5,361 nucleotides of DNA from NCBI GenBank assembly GCA_003157595.1, contig PMKB01000184.1, forward strand, positions 247 to 5,607, written 5' to 3'. This stretch comes from Solirubrobacterales bacterium. Its GTDB lineage: Bacteria; Actinomycetota; Thermoleophilia; Solirubrobacterales; Solirubrobacteraceae. Each line of letters begins with the position of its first letter. Within the stretch, counting starts at the first letter, position 1. Of the stretch, positions 1 through 5,361 are shown in pieces. The notes beneath the pieces are model-generated. The model made no database searches, had not been told where the DNA came from, and saw only the letters and a program-made list of their open reading frames with translations. The translations under genes were made by a program, and so were the position numbers.

Positions 1-132
1 GCCGAGCTGCTCCGCGACGGCGGCGGGGATAGCCCGGTCAAGGAATCGAACATCGAGCCGCTCGGCGAGCGCCGGGCCGATCCGGCTGCCTCCGGCGCCG
101 TAGGAACCGGAGATCGTGACGAGAGTGCTCAC
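1..132 (-). CDS. Cytidylate kinase-like family protein, N-terminal fragment (cut by left edge)
   Basis: The reverse complement reads from a GTG at 132-130 and stays open to the window edge, giving 44 residues that begin VSTLVTISGSYGAGGSRIG and continue with PALAERLDVRFLDRAIP. The SGSYGAGGS segment (about residues 8-16) is a P-loop of the kind seen in the cytidylate-kinase-like family, where the start usually reads ISreyGsGG.xIg..LAe.Lg..fyD. Members are predicted cytoplasmic NTP-dependent kinases, but the true substrate of this subfamily is generally not established. The GTG overlaps the TGA of the upstream MFS gene as GTGA, and a purine-rich AAAAGG (minus strand, 145-140) lies 7 nt before the start, so translation is probably coupled to the exporter. 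The C-terminal part, including the lid and nucleotide-monophosphate-binding regions, is outside the window. Family assignment is from motif memory; specific CMP kinase activity is not claimed. Confidence 0.8.
   Translation of the reverse strand, partial: MSTLVTISGSYGAGGSRIGPALAERLDVRFLDRAIPAAVAEQLG
129..132 (-). other. GTGA stop/start overlap coupling exporter and kinase-like gene
   Basis: On the minus strand the exporter ends AGG-TGA (stop 131-129) and the next gene starts GTG-AGC (132-130), sharing GTGA. Ribosomes finishing the exporter can re-initiate directly, so the two proteins are expected to be made in linked amounts. Confidence 0.85.
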
Positions 133-1907
133 CTGACAACCTTTTCCGCGTTCGCCACCGCGCCGCTCGCGCGCCGCTCGGTGCGCTCGCGCTCATCGTC
201 ACGGTAGTGGTATTTGCCGCCGCGCAGCCACGACGCCCCCGCCGCGATCAGGCACGCGATGAACGCGAACGTGAAGGCGACGTTCAGAGCGCTCGAGAAC
301 GGGCCGCTGATCAGCCGCGGAAAGAACGAGCGGCTGGTCAAAGCCGCGGCCTGCGAGGCGGTCAGCTGATGCAGGTGGGCACCGAGCAGCTGCCCCACCG
401 GGTTGTAGCCGAGAAATGCGGCGAACAGGGACGCCACCGGCGGCAGATGGGCGATCGAGCTCGCCTCGGCGGCCGGGAGGCCGTGCGCCGTCAGGCCGGA
501 CTGAAGCGCCGCCGGCAGGTGGGCTGCGAGTCCCACGATCATCAGCGAAAAGAAGATGCCGATCGAGAGCACCATCGCGGAGTTCTGAAAGGTCGCCGCC
601 ATCCCAGCGCCGACGCCCCGCTGGCTCGGCGGCAGGCTGTTCATGATCCCGGCGCGGTTGGGGGACGCAAATAGACCCATCCCGATCCCGTTGAGCAGAA
701 GAACCCCCGCGAAAGCGGCATAAGAAAAATTGACGGGCAGACGCTGCAGCAGCAGGAACGACGCCGCGGCGACGAGCATGCCGGCGGTCGCGAACGGACG
801 GGCGCCGTAGCGGTCCGACAGCAGGCCCGAAAGCGGCCCGGCGATCAGGAACCCGGCGGTCAGGGGCACCATGTAGATGCCGGCCCACAGCGGCGTGCTC
901 GCAAAGCTGTAGCCGTGCTCGGGCAGCCAGACGCCCTGCAGCCAGATGATCAGCACGAACTGAAGCCCGCCACGGCCGATCGCAGAGAGCAGGCTGGCAA
1001 GGTTTCCCGCGGCGAACGCGCGGATGCGGAAAAGCTGGAGGTGGAACATCGGCTGCTCCACGCGCGTTTCGATCACGCAGAAGATCGCCAGCATGACGGT
1101 TCCGCCGATCAGCTCGGCCAGGACCTTCGGGCTCGTCCAGCTCATCGTGTGCCCGTGGTAGGGCTGGATTCCGTAGGTGATGCCGATCATGACCGCGATC
1201 AGGCCGACGGCGAAGGTGATGTTGCCGAGCCAGTCGATCCGCGCCGGGCGCCGCTCGCTCAGGTCGTGCAGCTTCACGTAGGCCCAGAAGGTCCCGAACA
1301 GCCCGAACGGGACCGACACGAGGAACACCAGCCGCCACTCGACAGGAGCCAGCAGGCCGCCGAGGATGAGACCCATGAACGACCCGGCGATCGCCGCGAC
1401 GCCGTTGATTCCGAGTGCGAGGCCGCGTTGGTTCTCGGGGAAGGCGTCGGTGATGATCGCCCCGGAATTGGCGAACAGCATCGCTCCGCCGACGCCCTGC
1501 CCGATCCGCATGCCGATCAGCCACAGGGCGCCCGCGCTGCCCTTCAGCCAGGTCGCCGCCAGCAGCAGGGAGAACAACGTGAACACGGCGAAGCCGAGGT
1601 TGTACATCCGCACGCGCCCGTAGATGTCGCCGAGGCGACCAAAGCTGACGACGAGCACGGCGGTCACAACGAGGAATCCGAGGATCATCCACAGCAGGTA
1701 GTTCGTGTTGCCCGGCGTGAGCGGGTTGACGTGGATCCCGCGAAAGATGTCCGGGAGCGCGATCAGCAGAATCGAGGAGTTGATCGTCGCCAGCAGCACG
1801 CCGATCGTCGTGTTCGAGAGCACCACCCACTTGTAGTTGGCCGTGGGTGGCACGGGCGGATGCTTCGTTCCCAGGAAGCGACCAGCGAGTGCGGCGGCTA
1901 CCTTCAC
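129..1907 (-). CDS. MFS transporter, DHA2 (14-helix) drug-efflux type
   Basis: The 592-residue polytopic membrane protein fits the DHA2 family of proton-coupled exporters. Residues 36-54 (GVLLATINSSILLIALPDI) match the family's TM1 motif, with Asn at the position where many members have Asp. Residues 90-102 (GRLGDIYGRVRMY) are motif A between TM2 and TM3. Residues 169-187 carry a motif-C-like Gly-rich TM5 typical of antiporters. A degenerate second motif A (GLLSDRYGAR, 361-370) marks the second half. I count about 14 hydrophobic segments, a roughly 75-residue loop between the last two (about 463-537), and a charged cytoplasmic tail (562-592). The first codon is GTG with no good ribosome site. 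A GTG at residue 19 is an alternative start, since the residues before PTANYKW look unconserved. It is divergent from the MFS-cNMP gene and overlaps the downstream kinase-like gene by 4 nt. The substrate cannot be read from the sequence. Confidence 0.93.
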   Translation of the reverse strand: MKVAAALAGRFLGTKHPPVPPTANYKWVVLSNTTIGVLLATINSSILLIALPDIFRGIHVNPLTPGNTNYLLWMILGFLVVTAVLVVSFGRLGDIYGRVRMYNLGFAVFTLFSLLLAATWLKGSAGALWLIGMRIGQGVGGAMLFANSGAIITDAFPENQRGLALGINGVAAIAGSFMGLILGGLLAPVEWRLVFLVSVPFGLFGTFWAYVKLHDLSERRPARIDWLGNITFAVGLIAVMIGITYGIQPYHGHTMSWTSPKVLAELIGGTVMLAIFCVIETRVEQPMFHLQLFRIRAFAAGNLASLLSAIGRGGLQFVLIIWLQGVWLPEHGYSFASTPLWAGIYMVPLTAGFLIAGPLSGLLSDRYGARPFATAGMLVAAASFLLLQRLPVNFSYAAFAGVLLLNGIGMGLFASPNRAGIMNSLPPSQRGVGAGMAATFQNSAMVLSIGIFFSLMIVGLAAHLPAALQSGLTAHGLPAAEASSIAHLPPVASLFAAFLGYNPVGQLLGAHLHQLTASQAAALTSRSFFPRLISGPFSSALNVAFTFAFIACLIAAGASWLRGGKYHYRDDERERTERRASGAVANAEKVVR

Positions 1908-1929
1908 GTCTGCGATGTTCGCAGTTCAG

Positions 1930-1951
1930 GTACGCGGCCGGTACGCGGCCG
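1930..1951. repeat. Perfect tandem 11-bp direct repeat in divergent promoter region
   Basis: GTACGCGGCCG occurs twice back to back (1930-1940 and 1941-1951) with no mismatch. It lies in the 89-bp gap between the two divergent MFS genes. The 11-bp period is close to one DNA helical turn, so two protein monomers could bind the same face. Equally, it could be a recent slippage duplication. It sits 23 bp upstream of the exporter GTG and 46 bp upstream of the MFS-cNMP ATG. Confidence 0.6.
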
Positions 1952-1961
1952 GCGCTGACGC

Positions 1962-1977
1962 GTGAACGTTCGCTCAC
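1962..1977. promoter_or_regulatory. Candidate operator: TetR-like inverted repeat
   Basis: The sequence GTGAACGTTCGCTCAC is an imperfect dyad. The core TGAACG-TT-CGCTCA (1963-1976) has arms that agree at 5 of 6 positions, and GAACGTTC (1964-1971) is itself a perfect palindrome. This size and composition resemble operators of TetR-family repressors. It lies just upstream of the -10-like box for the rightward gene, where a bound repressor would block polymerase, and between two divergent transporter genes. No regulator gene is present in the window, so the regulator is unknown. Confidence 0.4.
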
Positions 1978-1982
1978 GGCTG

Positions 1983-1988
1983 TAGGGT
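1983..1988 (+). promoter_or_regulatory. Putative -10 box for the MFS-cNMP gene (near-leaderless start)
   Basis: TAGGGT fits the TANNNT -10 pattern common in GC-rich actinobacteria and ends 8 nt before the ATG at 1997. Transcription would then start about 2 nt ahead of the start codon, giving an essentially leaderless mRNA. No convincing -35 hexamer is seen at 17-18 bp. The same bases (GTAGGG) could instead serve as a weak Shine-Dalgarno, so this call is tentative. Confidence 0.3.
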
Positions 1989-1996
1989 GCGAGCGC

Positions 1997-3700
1997 ATGG
2001 GGCCGGGGCGTGTAGCCAAGTGGTTGGGCGGCTACAGCTCGGCGCTGGCGAAACGCGACCTGCGGTTCCTGTTCGCCGGGCTGGTCGTGTCCGCGACCGG
2101 GAGCTGGGCCTACAACGTAGCCCTGCTCGCGTTCGTGTTCGACCGCACGCACTCGCTGGCGTGGGTTGGCGGCGCCGGCCTGGTCCGCTTCATCCCGGCA
2201 CTGCTGCTCAGCGCCTATGGCGGCGTGATCGCCGAACGCACCGAGCGCGTGCGGCTGATGCTGGGCGCGGACCTCGTGTGCGCGCTCTGGCAGGGAGGAC
2301 TCGCGCTGGTAGCGGCCACCGGCGGGCCGCTCGCATTCGCTTTCGCGTTCGCGGCGCTGACCTCGGCCACCAACGTCGTCTACAGCCCGGCGGTCGCGGC
2401 GACGATCCCGGCGGTCGTCGGCGAGGATGACTTGGTCGCGGCCAACGCGCTGAACGGCACGATCGACAACCTGGTCGTGATCGCGGGGCCGGCTGTCGGA
2501 GCGGGGTTGTTGCTGATCGGGTCGCCCGCGGCCGCGTTCGCCGCCAACGCCGGCAGCTTTGTGATCTCGGCCGCGCTGGTGTCTCGGATCCGCGCTCGAA
2601 GCCGACCGGTTGACGTCACGCAAGCGGGGACGGCGGGGCCGCTCGCGCAGATGGCCGTGGGAGTGCGCACGATCCTCGCCCTGCCGGCCGCGCGCACGTT
2701 GGTCGCTTTCTGCGCGCTCGTGAGCTTCGTGTACGGGACCGACACGGTGCTGTTCGTCGGCGTGTCAGAGCACCGACTGGGCACCGGGTCCGAAGGTTTC
2801 GGCTACCTGCTGGCCGGACTCGGTGTCGGCGGGATACTGATGGCGGTAGGGGTCAACCGTCTCGCCGGTTCGCGCCGCCTCGCCCCGATCATCATCGTGG
2901 GCGTCGCCGGATATTGCCTGCCGACCGCGCTTCTGGCCGTCATCCACAGCCCAGTTCTCGCCTTCGGCCTGGAGATCCTGCGGGGCGGCTCGACGCTGGT
3001 GGTCGATGTGATCGCAATCACCGCGCTGCAGCGCGCGGTCCCGCAGGAGCAGCTCGCCCGCGTGTTCGGCGTGTTCTTCGCGTTCGTGCTCGGCGCGATC
3101 TCGCTGGGCGCCGTGATCACACCGGCGATCGTGAGCCTCTGGGGGTTGAACGCCGGGCTGCTGACGATGGCGTTGGGGCCGCTCGCCGTCGGACTGCTCG
3201 GCTTTCCGTCGCTGCTGGCGATCGACCGCCAGACGGCAGTCCGGACGCAGGCGCTGGCACCGAGCGTCGCGGTGCTCGAGGGGCTGGGCATCTTCGCCAC
3301 CGCCAGCAGGGCTGTGCTCGAGAGTCTGGCAGCCGCCGAGACCGAGGTCGCCTTCGAGGCGGCGAGGACAATCGTGCGCGAAGGCGATCGGGCAGATGCG
3401 TTCTACGTGCTGGTCGAAGGAGCGGTCGAGGTCACGGCCCGAGGCGAGGCCGGCGGTCCCGAACGCACGCTGCGCCGGATGAGCGCGCCGACCTACTTTG
3501 GCGAGATCGGCGTGCTCGAGCACATCCCCCGGACCGCGACCGTGAAAGCGCTCAGCGACTGTCGCTGCGCGCGGATCGAGGGAGACGCGCTGCTCGCCGC
3601 GCTGGCCACCGTTCCGCCGTCGGCGACCATGATGGAGAACGCCCGCAGCCGGCTGGCGGTCACACATCCCTCGCGCGAGCCGACGTTCGCGTCCGGTTGA
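1997..3700 (+). CDS. MFS transporter fused to a C-terminal cyclic-nucleotide-binding (CRP-type) domain
   Basis: The 567-residue protein has two parts. Residues about 20-410 form a 12-helix MFS carrier of the EntS/MFS_3 exporter type. Diagnostic stretches are the TM2-TM3 loop YGGVIAERTERVRLML (74-89) and the segment from PAVAATIPAVV through DDLVAANALNGTIDN to GPAVGAGLLL (131-173). Residues about 425-555 form a cNMP-binding beta-roll: IVREGDRADAFYVLVEGAVEV (459-479), then the phosphate-binding cassette YFGEIGVLEHIPRTATVKA (500-518), keeping Glu503 and Arg512, which in CRP/PKA-type domains contact the ribose and phosphate. No helix-turn-helix follows, so the domain is likely a cytoplasmic ligand sensor on the carrier rather than a transcription factor. 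I chose ATG 1997 because the frame stays open further upstream only by running antisense through the neighbouring exporter. The gene ends at TGA 3698-3700, convergent with the next gene. Cargo and ligand are unknown. Confidence 0.92.
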   Translation: MGPGRVAKWLGGYSSALAKRDLRFLFAGLVVSATGSWAYNVALLAFVFDRTHSLAWVGGAGLVRFIPALLLSAYGGVIAERTERVRLMLGADLVCALWQGGLALVAATGGPLAFAFAFAALTSATNVVYSPAVAATIPAVVGEDDLVAANALNGTIDNLVVIAGPAVGAGLLLIGSPAAAFAANAGSFVISAALVSRIRARSRPVDVTQAGTAGPLAQMAVGVRTILALPAARTLVAFCALVSFVYGTDTVLFVGVSEHRLGTGSEGFGYLLAGLGVGGILMAVGVNRLAGSRRLAPIIIVGVAGYCLPTALLAVIHSPVLAFGLEILRGGSTLVVDVIAITALQRAVPQEQLARVFGVFFAFVLGAISLGAVITPAIVSLWGLNAGLLTMALGPLAVGLLGFPSLLAIDRQTAVRTQALAPSVAVLEGLGIFATASRAVLESLAAAETEVAFEAARTIVREGDRADAFYVLVEGAVEVTARGEAGGPERTLRRMSAPTYFGEIGVLEHIPRTATVKALSDCRCARIEGDALLAALATVPPSATMMENARSRLAVTHPSREPTFASG

Positions 3701-3704
3701 GCCG

Positions 3705-3731
3705 CGGCGAGCGGTCGCCCGCCGCTCGCCG
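3705..3731. terminator. GC-rich hairpin in convergent gap, likely bidirectional terminator
   Basis: A perfect 10-bp stem (CGGCGAGCGG at 3705-3714 with CCGCTCGCCG at 3722-3731) closes a 7-nt loop. It starts 5 bp after the TGA of the MFS-cNMP gene and lies 21 bp beyond the stop of the opposing gene. There is no T-tract on either side, so it would be a U-less, actinobacterial-style terminator rather than a classical intrinsic one. Confidence 0.6.
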
Positions 3732-3751
3732 TCCGGCGTGGTCCGGTCTGG

Positions 3752-4996
3752 CTACGCCTGCGTGGTCGCGAGCGGCGCCCGCCGCTTCGTTGCCGGGTGT
3801 CGCCGGCGAATCCGTGCGGCTGGCAGAACGCAGCGAACCGTCAGATACGCCGTGATAGGCAGCGCCCACGCCAGGTAGGTCTCATTGAGAAGGCTGGCGT
3901 CGCCAGTTGCGGCGATCGGGTGCGAGATCACCCACAGAGCCGCAGCTGACAACACGGTGACGACGGGGAATCCGCGTCTGCGCAGCCCCTCGCTCGCGGC
4001 GATCGCGACGAAGAATGGGAGGTGGTGGTAGCTCAACGTCAACGGGTCCAGCAGACACCGGACCAGGAAGACCAGTGCGAGCAGCATCAGCGCGTCCGCC
4101 GCCGTGGGCTTCGGGAATCGACGCCAGAACAAAAGCGACAGCGCCAGGCCGACCGCCAGGGCAAGCGGATGGGTGAACGCTGAGAGGCCTGCGGAGATCC
4201 CGTAGTTGGTGCCGCGTCCGAGCACGACGCTGACGTTCGTGGTGTAGGCGAACCAGATGTTCGTCGGTGTGACAACGGCTGTCTGCGTGCCGGATAGTGC
4301 CAGGCCCGCGTGCAGATTTTGCGACAGGAAACGGCTCGGGTCGCCGATGAACATCGGTGCGACCAACAGCGCGACGACGCCGGCGGCGACCGCCAGAAGA
4401 CGCACGCGATCGCGCTGGCACACCGCGAGCGCCGGCACAACCGCCAGCAACGCCCACTGCTTCGTCGCGATCGCCAAGCCGAGCAGCAGTCCGGCGAGCA
4501 CGGGCCTCCCGTGGCTGGAGAGCAGCACGGCGCACACGCACAGGAGCCCACCAACCAGTTCTTCCGGGTGCCCCCACCACAGCGTCTTGACCGTCAGCGG
4601 TCCCGCCAGGATCAGGACCAGCAGGAAGGCCTGGAGCAGCAACCGCCAGCGGCGCGGCGGCATCTCGCGTAGCAGCACGCCGGTCAGTGCTGCCGCCACC
4701 AGCAGGCAGACCAACGCGCCGAGTCGGTACTGGAGCAACTGGCCGGATCCAAGCAGGCGCGTGATGGCGACGACCGGCGCACGCAGCAACAGCGTGAACG
4801 GACCCATGAACGGTTGCGTCTCGAAGAAGCGAGCGAGGTGCCCGCCGGCAAGGGCGTTGATCGGCGGGGCCGCGTAGTCGCAGCCGTTACACGTGGGCCC
4901 CGGGTAGTCCGCCCCGACCGGCGAGGTGAAGGCCGCGTAGGAGGATGCCGCGACGGCAAGGGCCGCCAACCCCCCACGACGCAGAGTCCAGCGCAT
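3752..4996 (-). CDS. Polytopic membrane protein, probable GT-C / GT87-like glycosyltransferase
   Basis: The 414-residue protein begins with a signal-anchor-like helix (about 9-29) and has roughly ten hydrophobic segments. After the first helix comes an extracytoplasmic loop with DYPGPTCNGCDYAAPPINAL (30-49). An Asp in this first loop (here Asp30 or Asp40) is the usual catalytic position of GT-C enzymes that use polyprenyl-phosphate sugars. Residues 142-190 (GHPEELVGGLL..., then GRPVLAGLLLGLAIATKQWALLAVVPAL) resemble the GT87/DUF2029 core, where a Gly-rich helix ends in a Lys before a Pro-rich helix. Another notable stretch is LLDPLTLSYHHLPFF (315-329). The tail (394-414) is basic. The paired Cys36 and Cys39 in the loop could form a disulfide. 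The gene starts at ATG 4996 and ends with TAG 3754-3752. There is no well-spaced Shine-Dalgarno; the nearest AAGG is 16 nt upstream. The role, perhaps sugar transfer to a cell-envelope glycan or lipid, is inferred. Confidence 0.7.
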   Translation of the reverse strand: MRWTLRRGGLAALAVAASSYAAFTSPVGADYPGPTCNGCDYAAPPINALAGGHLARFFETQPFMGPFTLLLRAPVVAITRLLGSGQLLQYRLGALVCLLVAAALTGVLLREMPPRRWRLLLQAFLLVLILAGPLTVKTLWWGHPEELVGGLLCVCAVLLSSHGRPVLAGLLLGLAIATKQWALLAVVPALAVCQRDRVRLLAVAAGVVALLVAPMFIGDPSRFLSQNLHAGLALSGTQTAVVTPTNIWFAYTTNVSVVLGRGTNYGISAGLSAFTHPLALAVGLALSLLFWRRFPKPTAADALMLLALVFLVRCLLDPLTLSYHHLPFFVAIAASEGLRRRGFPVVTVLSAAALWVISHPIAATGDASLLNETYLAWALPITAYLTVRCVLPAARIRRRHPATKRRAPLATTQA

Positions 4997-5000
4997 GACA

Positions 5001-5023
5001 CGAGCGTCGGCGCCTTACGCTCG
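5001..5023. repeat. Inverted repeat just upstream of the glycosyltransferase-like start
   Basis: CGAGCGT (5001-5007) and ACGCTCG (5017-5023) form a perfect 7-bp dyad with a 9-bp centre containing the palindrome GGCGCC (5009-5014). It begins 4 bp from the ATG of the leftward gene. It may be an operator over the promoter or start region, or a hairpin in a short mRNA leader that places AAGG in its loop. Confidence 0.45.
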
Positions 5024-5049
5024 ATGCTTTAGCCGTGCGGCAGTTCTCG

Positions 5050-5204
5050 CCCACGGGCGGCGCTCCCACCAGCGGGAACACCCGTGGGGAATCGCAACCG
5101 CGGAGCGCTGCGACGCCCTCGTGCGCCGGTCGCGCGCGCGCCTGCGCCAAGCTCGCCATCAGCTCACGAGGGCAGCTGGCGAGCCGGCTTTCCGCCCAGA
5201 GCCG
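5050..5204. ncRNA. Candidate structured RNA or complex cis-regulatory region (strand undecided)
   Basis: Five helices are packed almost end to end. P1 pairs CCCACGGG 5050-5057 with CCCGTGGG 5081-5088, with TCCC/GGGA (5064-5067/5074-5077) nested inside. P2 pairs TCGCA 5092-5096 with TGCGA 5109-5113. P3 pairs GCCCTCGTG 5115-5123 with CACGAGGGC 5165-5173. P4 pairs GCTCGCCA 5151-5158 with TGGCGAGC 5177-5184. P5 pairs CGGCTTT 5185-5191 with AGAGCCG 5198-5204, including one G-U pair if read on the plus strand. P3 and P4 interleave, which is an H-type pseudoknot: the 9-nt loop of the extended P4 hairpin is exactly the complement of 5115-5123. I recognise no known RNA family. High GC makes chance stems common, so this is a hypothesis. 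As DNA it could also hold operators for the two divergent genes. Confidence 0.3.
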
Positions 5205-5230
5205 TCGCCAAAGATTGAGGTTTTCCGCTA

Positions 5231-5259
5231 TTGCGAGTTTGGCGGGCCGCGCGTACGGT
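5231..5259 (+). promoter_or_regulatory. Putative promoter of the right-edge gene, near-leaderless
   Basis: TTGCGA (5231-5236) and TACGGT (5254-5259) are spaced by 17 bp, a good fit to housekeeping-sigma -35 and -10 elements in GC-rich actinobacteria. The -10 box ends 8 nt before the ATG at 5268, so transcription would start about 2 nt upstream of it. GGTGGG just before the start could alternatively act as a weak ribosome site. Confidence 0.45.
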
Positions 5260-5267
5260 GGGCCGCG

Positions 5268-5361
5268 ATGGGGGAGTACCTACTCGAGTTGTACGTGGCG
5301 CGGGGCGATGCGCGGGCCGCAACCGACGGCGGCGAGAATGCCCGCGCCGCGGCCGAGGAGC
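5268..5361 (+). CDS. Small protein with DUF4242-like N-terminus, start only (cut by right edge)
   Basis: From the ATG at 5268-5270 the frame is open to the window edge for 31 codons, reading MGEYLLELYVARGDARAATD and then GGENARAAAEE. The opening, a short beta-strand (YLLELYV) followed by a helix with regularly spaced Ala and Arg/Glu, matches from memory a group of small actinobacterial proteins. These start (M)xxYLLELYVsR.D....... and are often filed as hypothetical or DUF4242-like single-domain ferredoxin-fold proteins. Their biochemical role is not established; a relative has been described as metal-binding, but nothing visible here shows metal ligands. The promoter-like boxes directly upstream and the clear drop in GC before the start support a genuine 5' end. 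The family name is tentative because most of the protein lies outside the window. Confidence 0.6.
   Translation, partial: MGEYLLELYVARGDARAATDGGENARAAAEE

Larger units (their letters stand above)
4997..5267. other. 271-bp divergent intergenic region without a convincing gene
   Basis: This stretch separates the leftward glycosyltransferase-like gene from the rightward partial gene. It is non-coding by eye: the one long minus-strand frame across it has an Arg/Ser/Cys-rich composition with no family resemblance. Its content is the inverted repeats and the promoter-like boxes listed separately, plus an alternating CG run at 5131-5140. The last 60 bp or so (5205-5267) are noticeably more A/T-rich, as expected for a promoter. 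Confidence 0.7.

Noticed and set aside
915..1958. Plus-strand open frame antisense to the exporter
   Set aside because: The product is low-complexity, rich in Asp, Arg, Gln and His, which is the typical antisense composition of a membrane-protein gene.
1847..1996. Upstream in-frame extension of the MFS-cNMP gene
   Set aside because: It would run antisense through the N-terminus of the divergent exporter, adds a non-membrane Arg/Ser-rich stretch unlike MFS N-termini, and ignores the promoter-like boxes just before ATG 1997.
199..2019. Long minus-strand open frame parallel to the exporter
   Set aside because: It is a frame shadow: its product is Arg/Ala/Asp-rich with no membrane helices or family motifs, while the other frame encodes a full DHA2 protein. 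GC-rich DNA gives few stops in such frames.
2008..2037. tRNA-D-arm-like stretch (GCGTGTAGCCAAGTGGTTGG) with a 7-bp stem TGTAGCC/GGCTACA
   Set aside because: It resembles the start of a tRNA, but no anticodon arm, T-arm or acceptor closure follows, and it lies inside codons 4-14 of a well-supported gene. Probably coincidence.
2765..3667. Minus-strand open frame antisense to the MFS-cNMP gene
   Set aside because: Same antisense composition, no recognisable domain, and fully covered by a strongly supported gene.
5103..5115. Similarity to the SAH riboswitch core (GAGCGCTGCGACG)
   Set aside because: The match is limited to this core. The flanking CGAG/CTCG closing stem, the CAGG junction and a downstream GCGCTC pseudoknot partner are missing, and neither neighbour is an SAH-pathway gene.
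5131..5140. Alternating CG run as possible Z-DNA or a microsatellite
   Set aside because: Only five CG units, which is unremarkable at this base composition.
4887..5159. Minus-strand open frame reaching into the intergenic region
   Set aside because: It overlaps the glycosyltransferase-like N-terminus in another frame and encodes an Arg/Ser/Cys-rich product with no resemblance to a known family.

Overview
This is a GC-rich window with actinobacterial character. The coding regions are strongly G/C-biased at third positions, GTG starts occur, genes overlap tightly, and the promoter-like boxes sit almost directly on start codons. A Thermoleophilia-like (Solirubrobacterales-type) actinobacterium is my guess from the look of the proteins, not something the sequence proves. 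No tRNA, rRNA, CRISPR array, insertion sequence or phage gene is visible.

Layout, left to right. (1) The N-terminal 44 codons of a cytidylate-kinase-like P-loop protein run off the left edge on the minus strand. (2) Immediately upstream, and overlapping it by four bases (GTGA), is a minus-strand 14-helix DHA2-type MFS exporter, so the two form a translationally coupled pair. (3) A short divergent promoter region (1908-1996) carries a perfect 11-bp tandem repeat and a TetR-operator-like dyad. (4) A plus-strand 567-aa protein fuses a 12-helix MFS carrier to a C-terminal cyclic-nucleotide-binding domain. (5) A 10-bp GC hairpin lies in the convergent gap (3701-3751). (6) A minus-strand 414-aa polytopic membrane protein has the look of a GT-C/GT87-type glycosyltransferase. 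(7) A 271-bp divergent non-coding region (4997-5267) is unusually rich in perfect inverted repeats, including two interleaved helices that make a good H-type pseudoknot. (8) The first 31 codons of a small plus-strand protein with a DUF4242-like start run off the right edge.

The left half is transport-centred: two unrelated MFS proteins diverge from one control region, which suggests shared regulation of efflux. One of them carries its own putative nucleotide-sensing domain. The glycosyltransferase-like gene and the small right-edge gene form a second divergent pair, with the structured intergenic region between them. The two most interesting items are the carrier-sensor fusion and the possible structured RNA at about 5050-5204. 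Both are inferred from reading the sequence only; no homology search or folding program was run.
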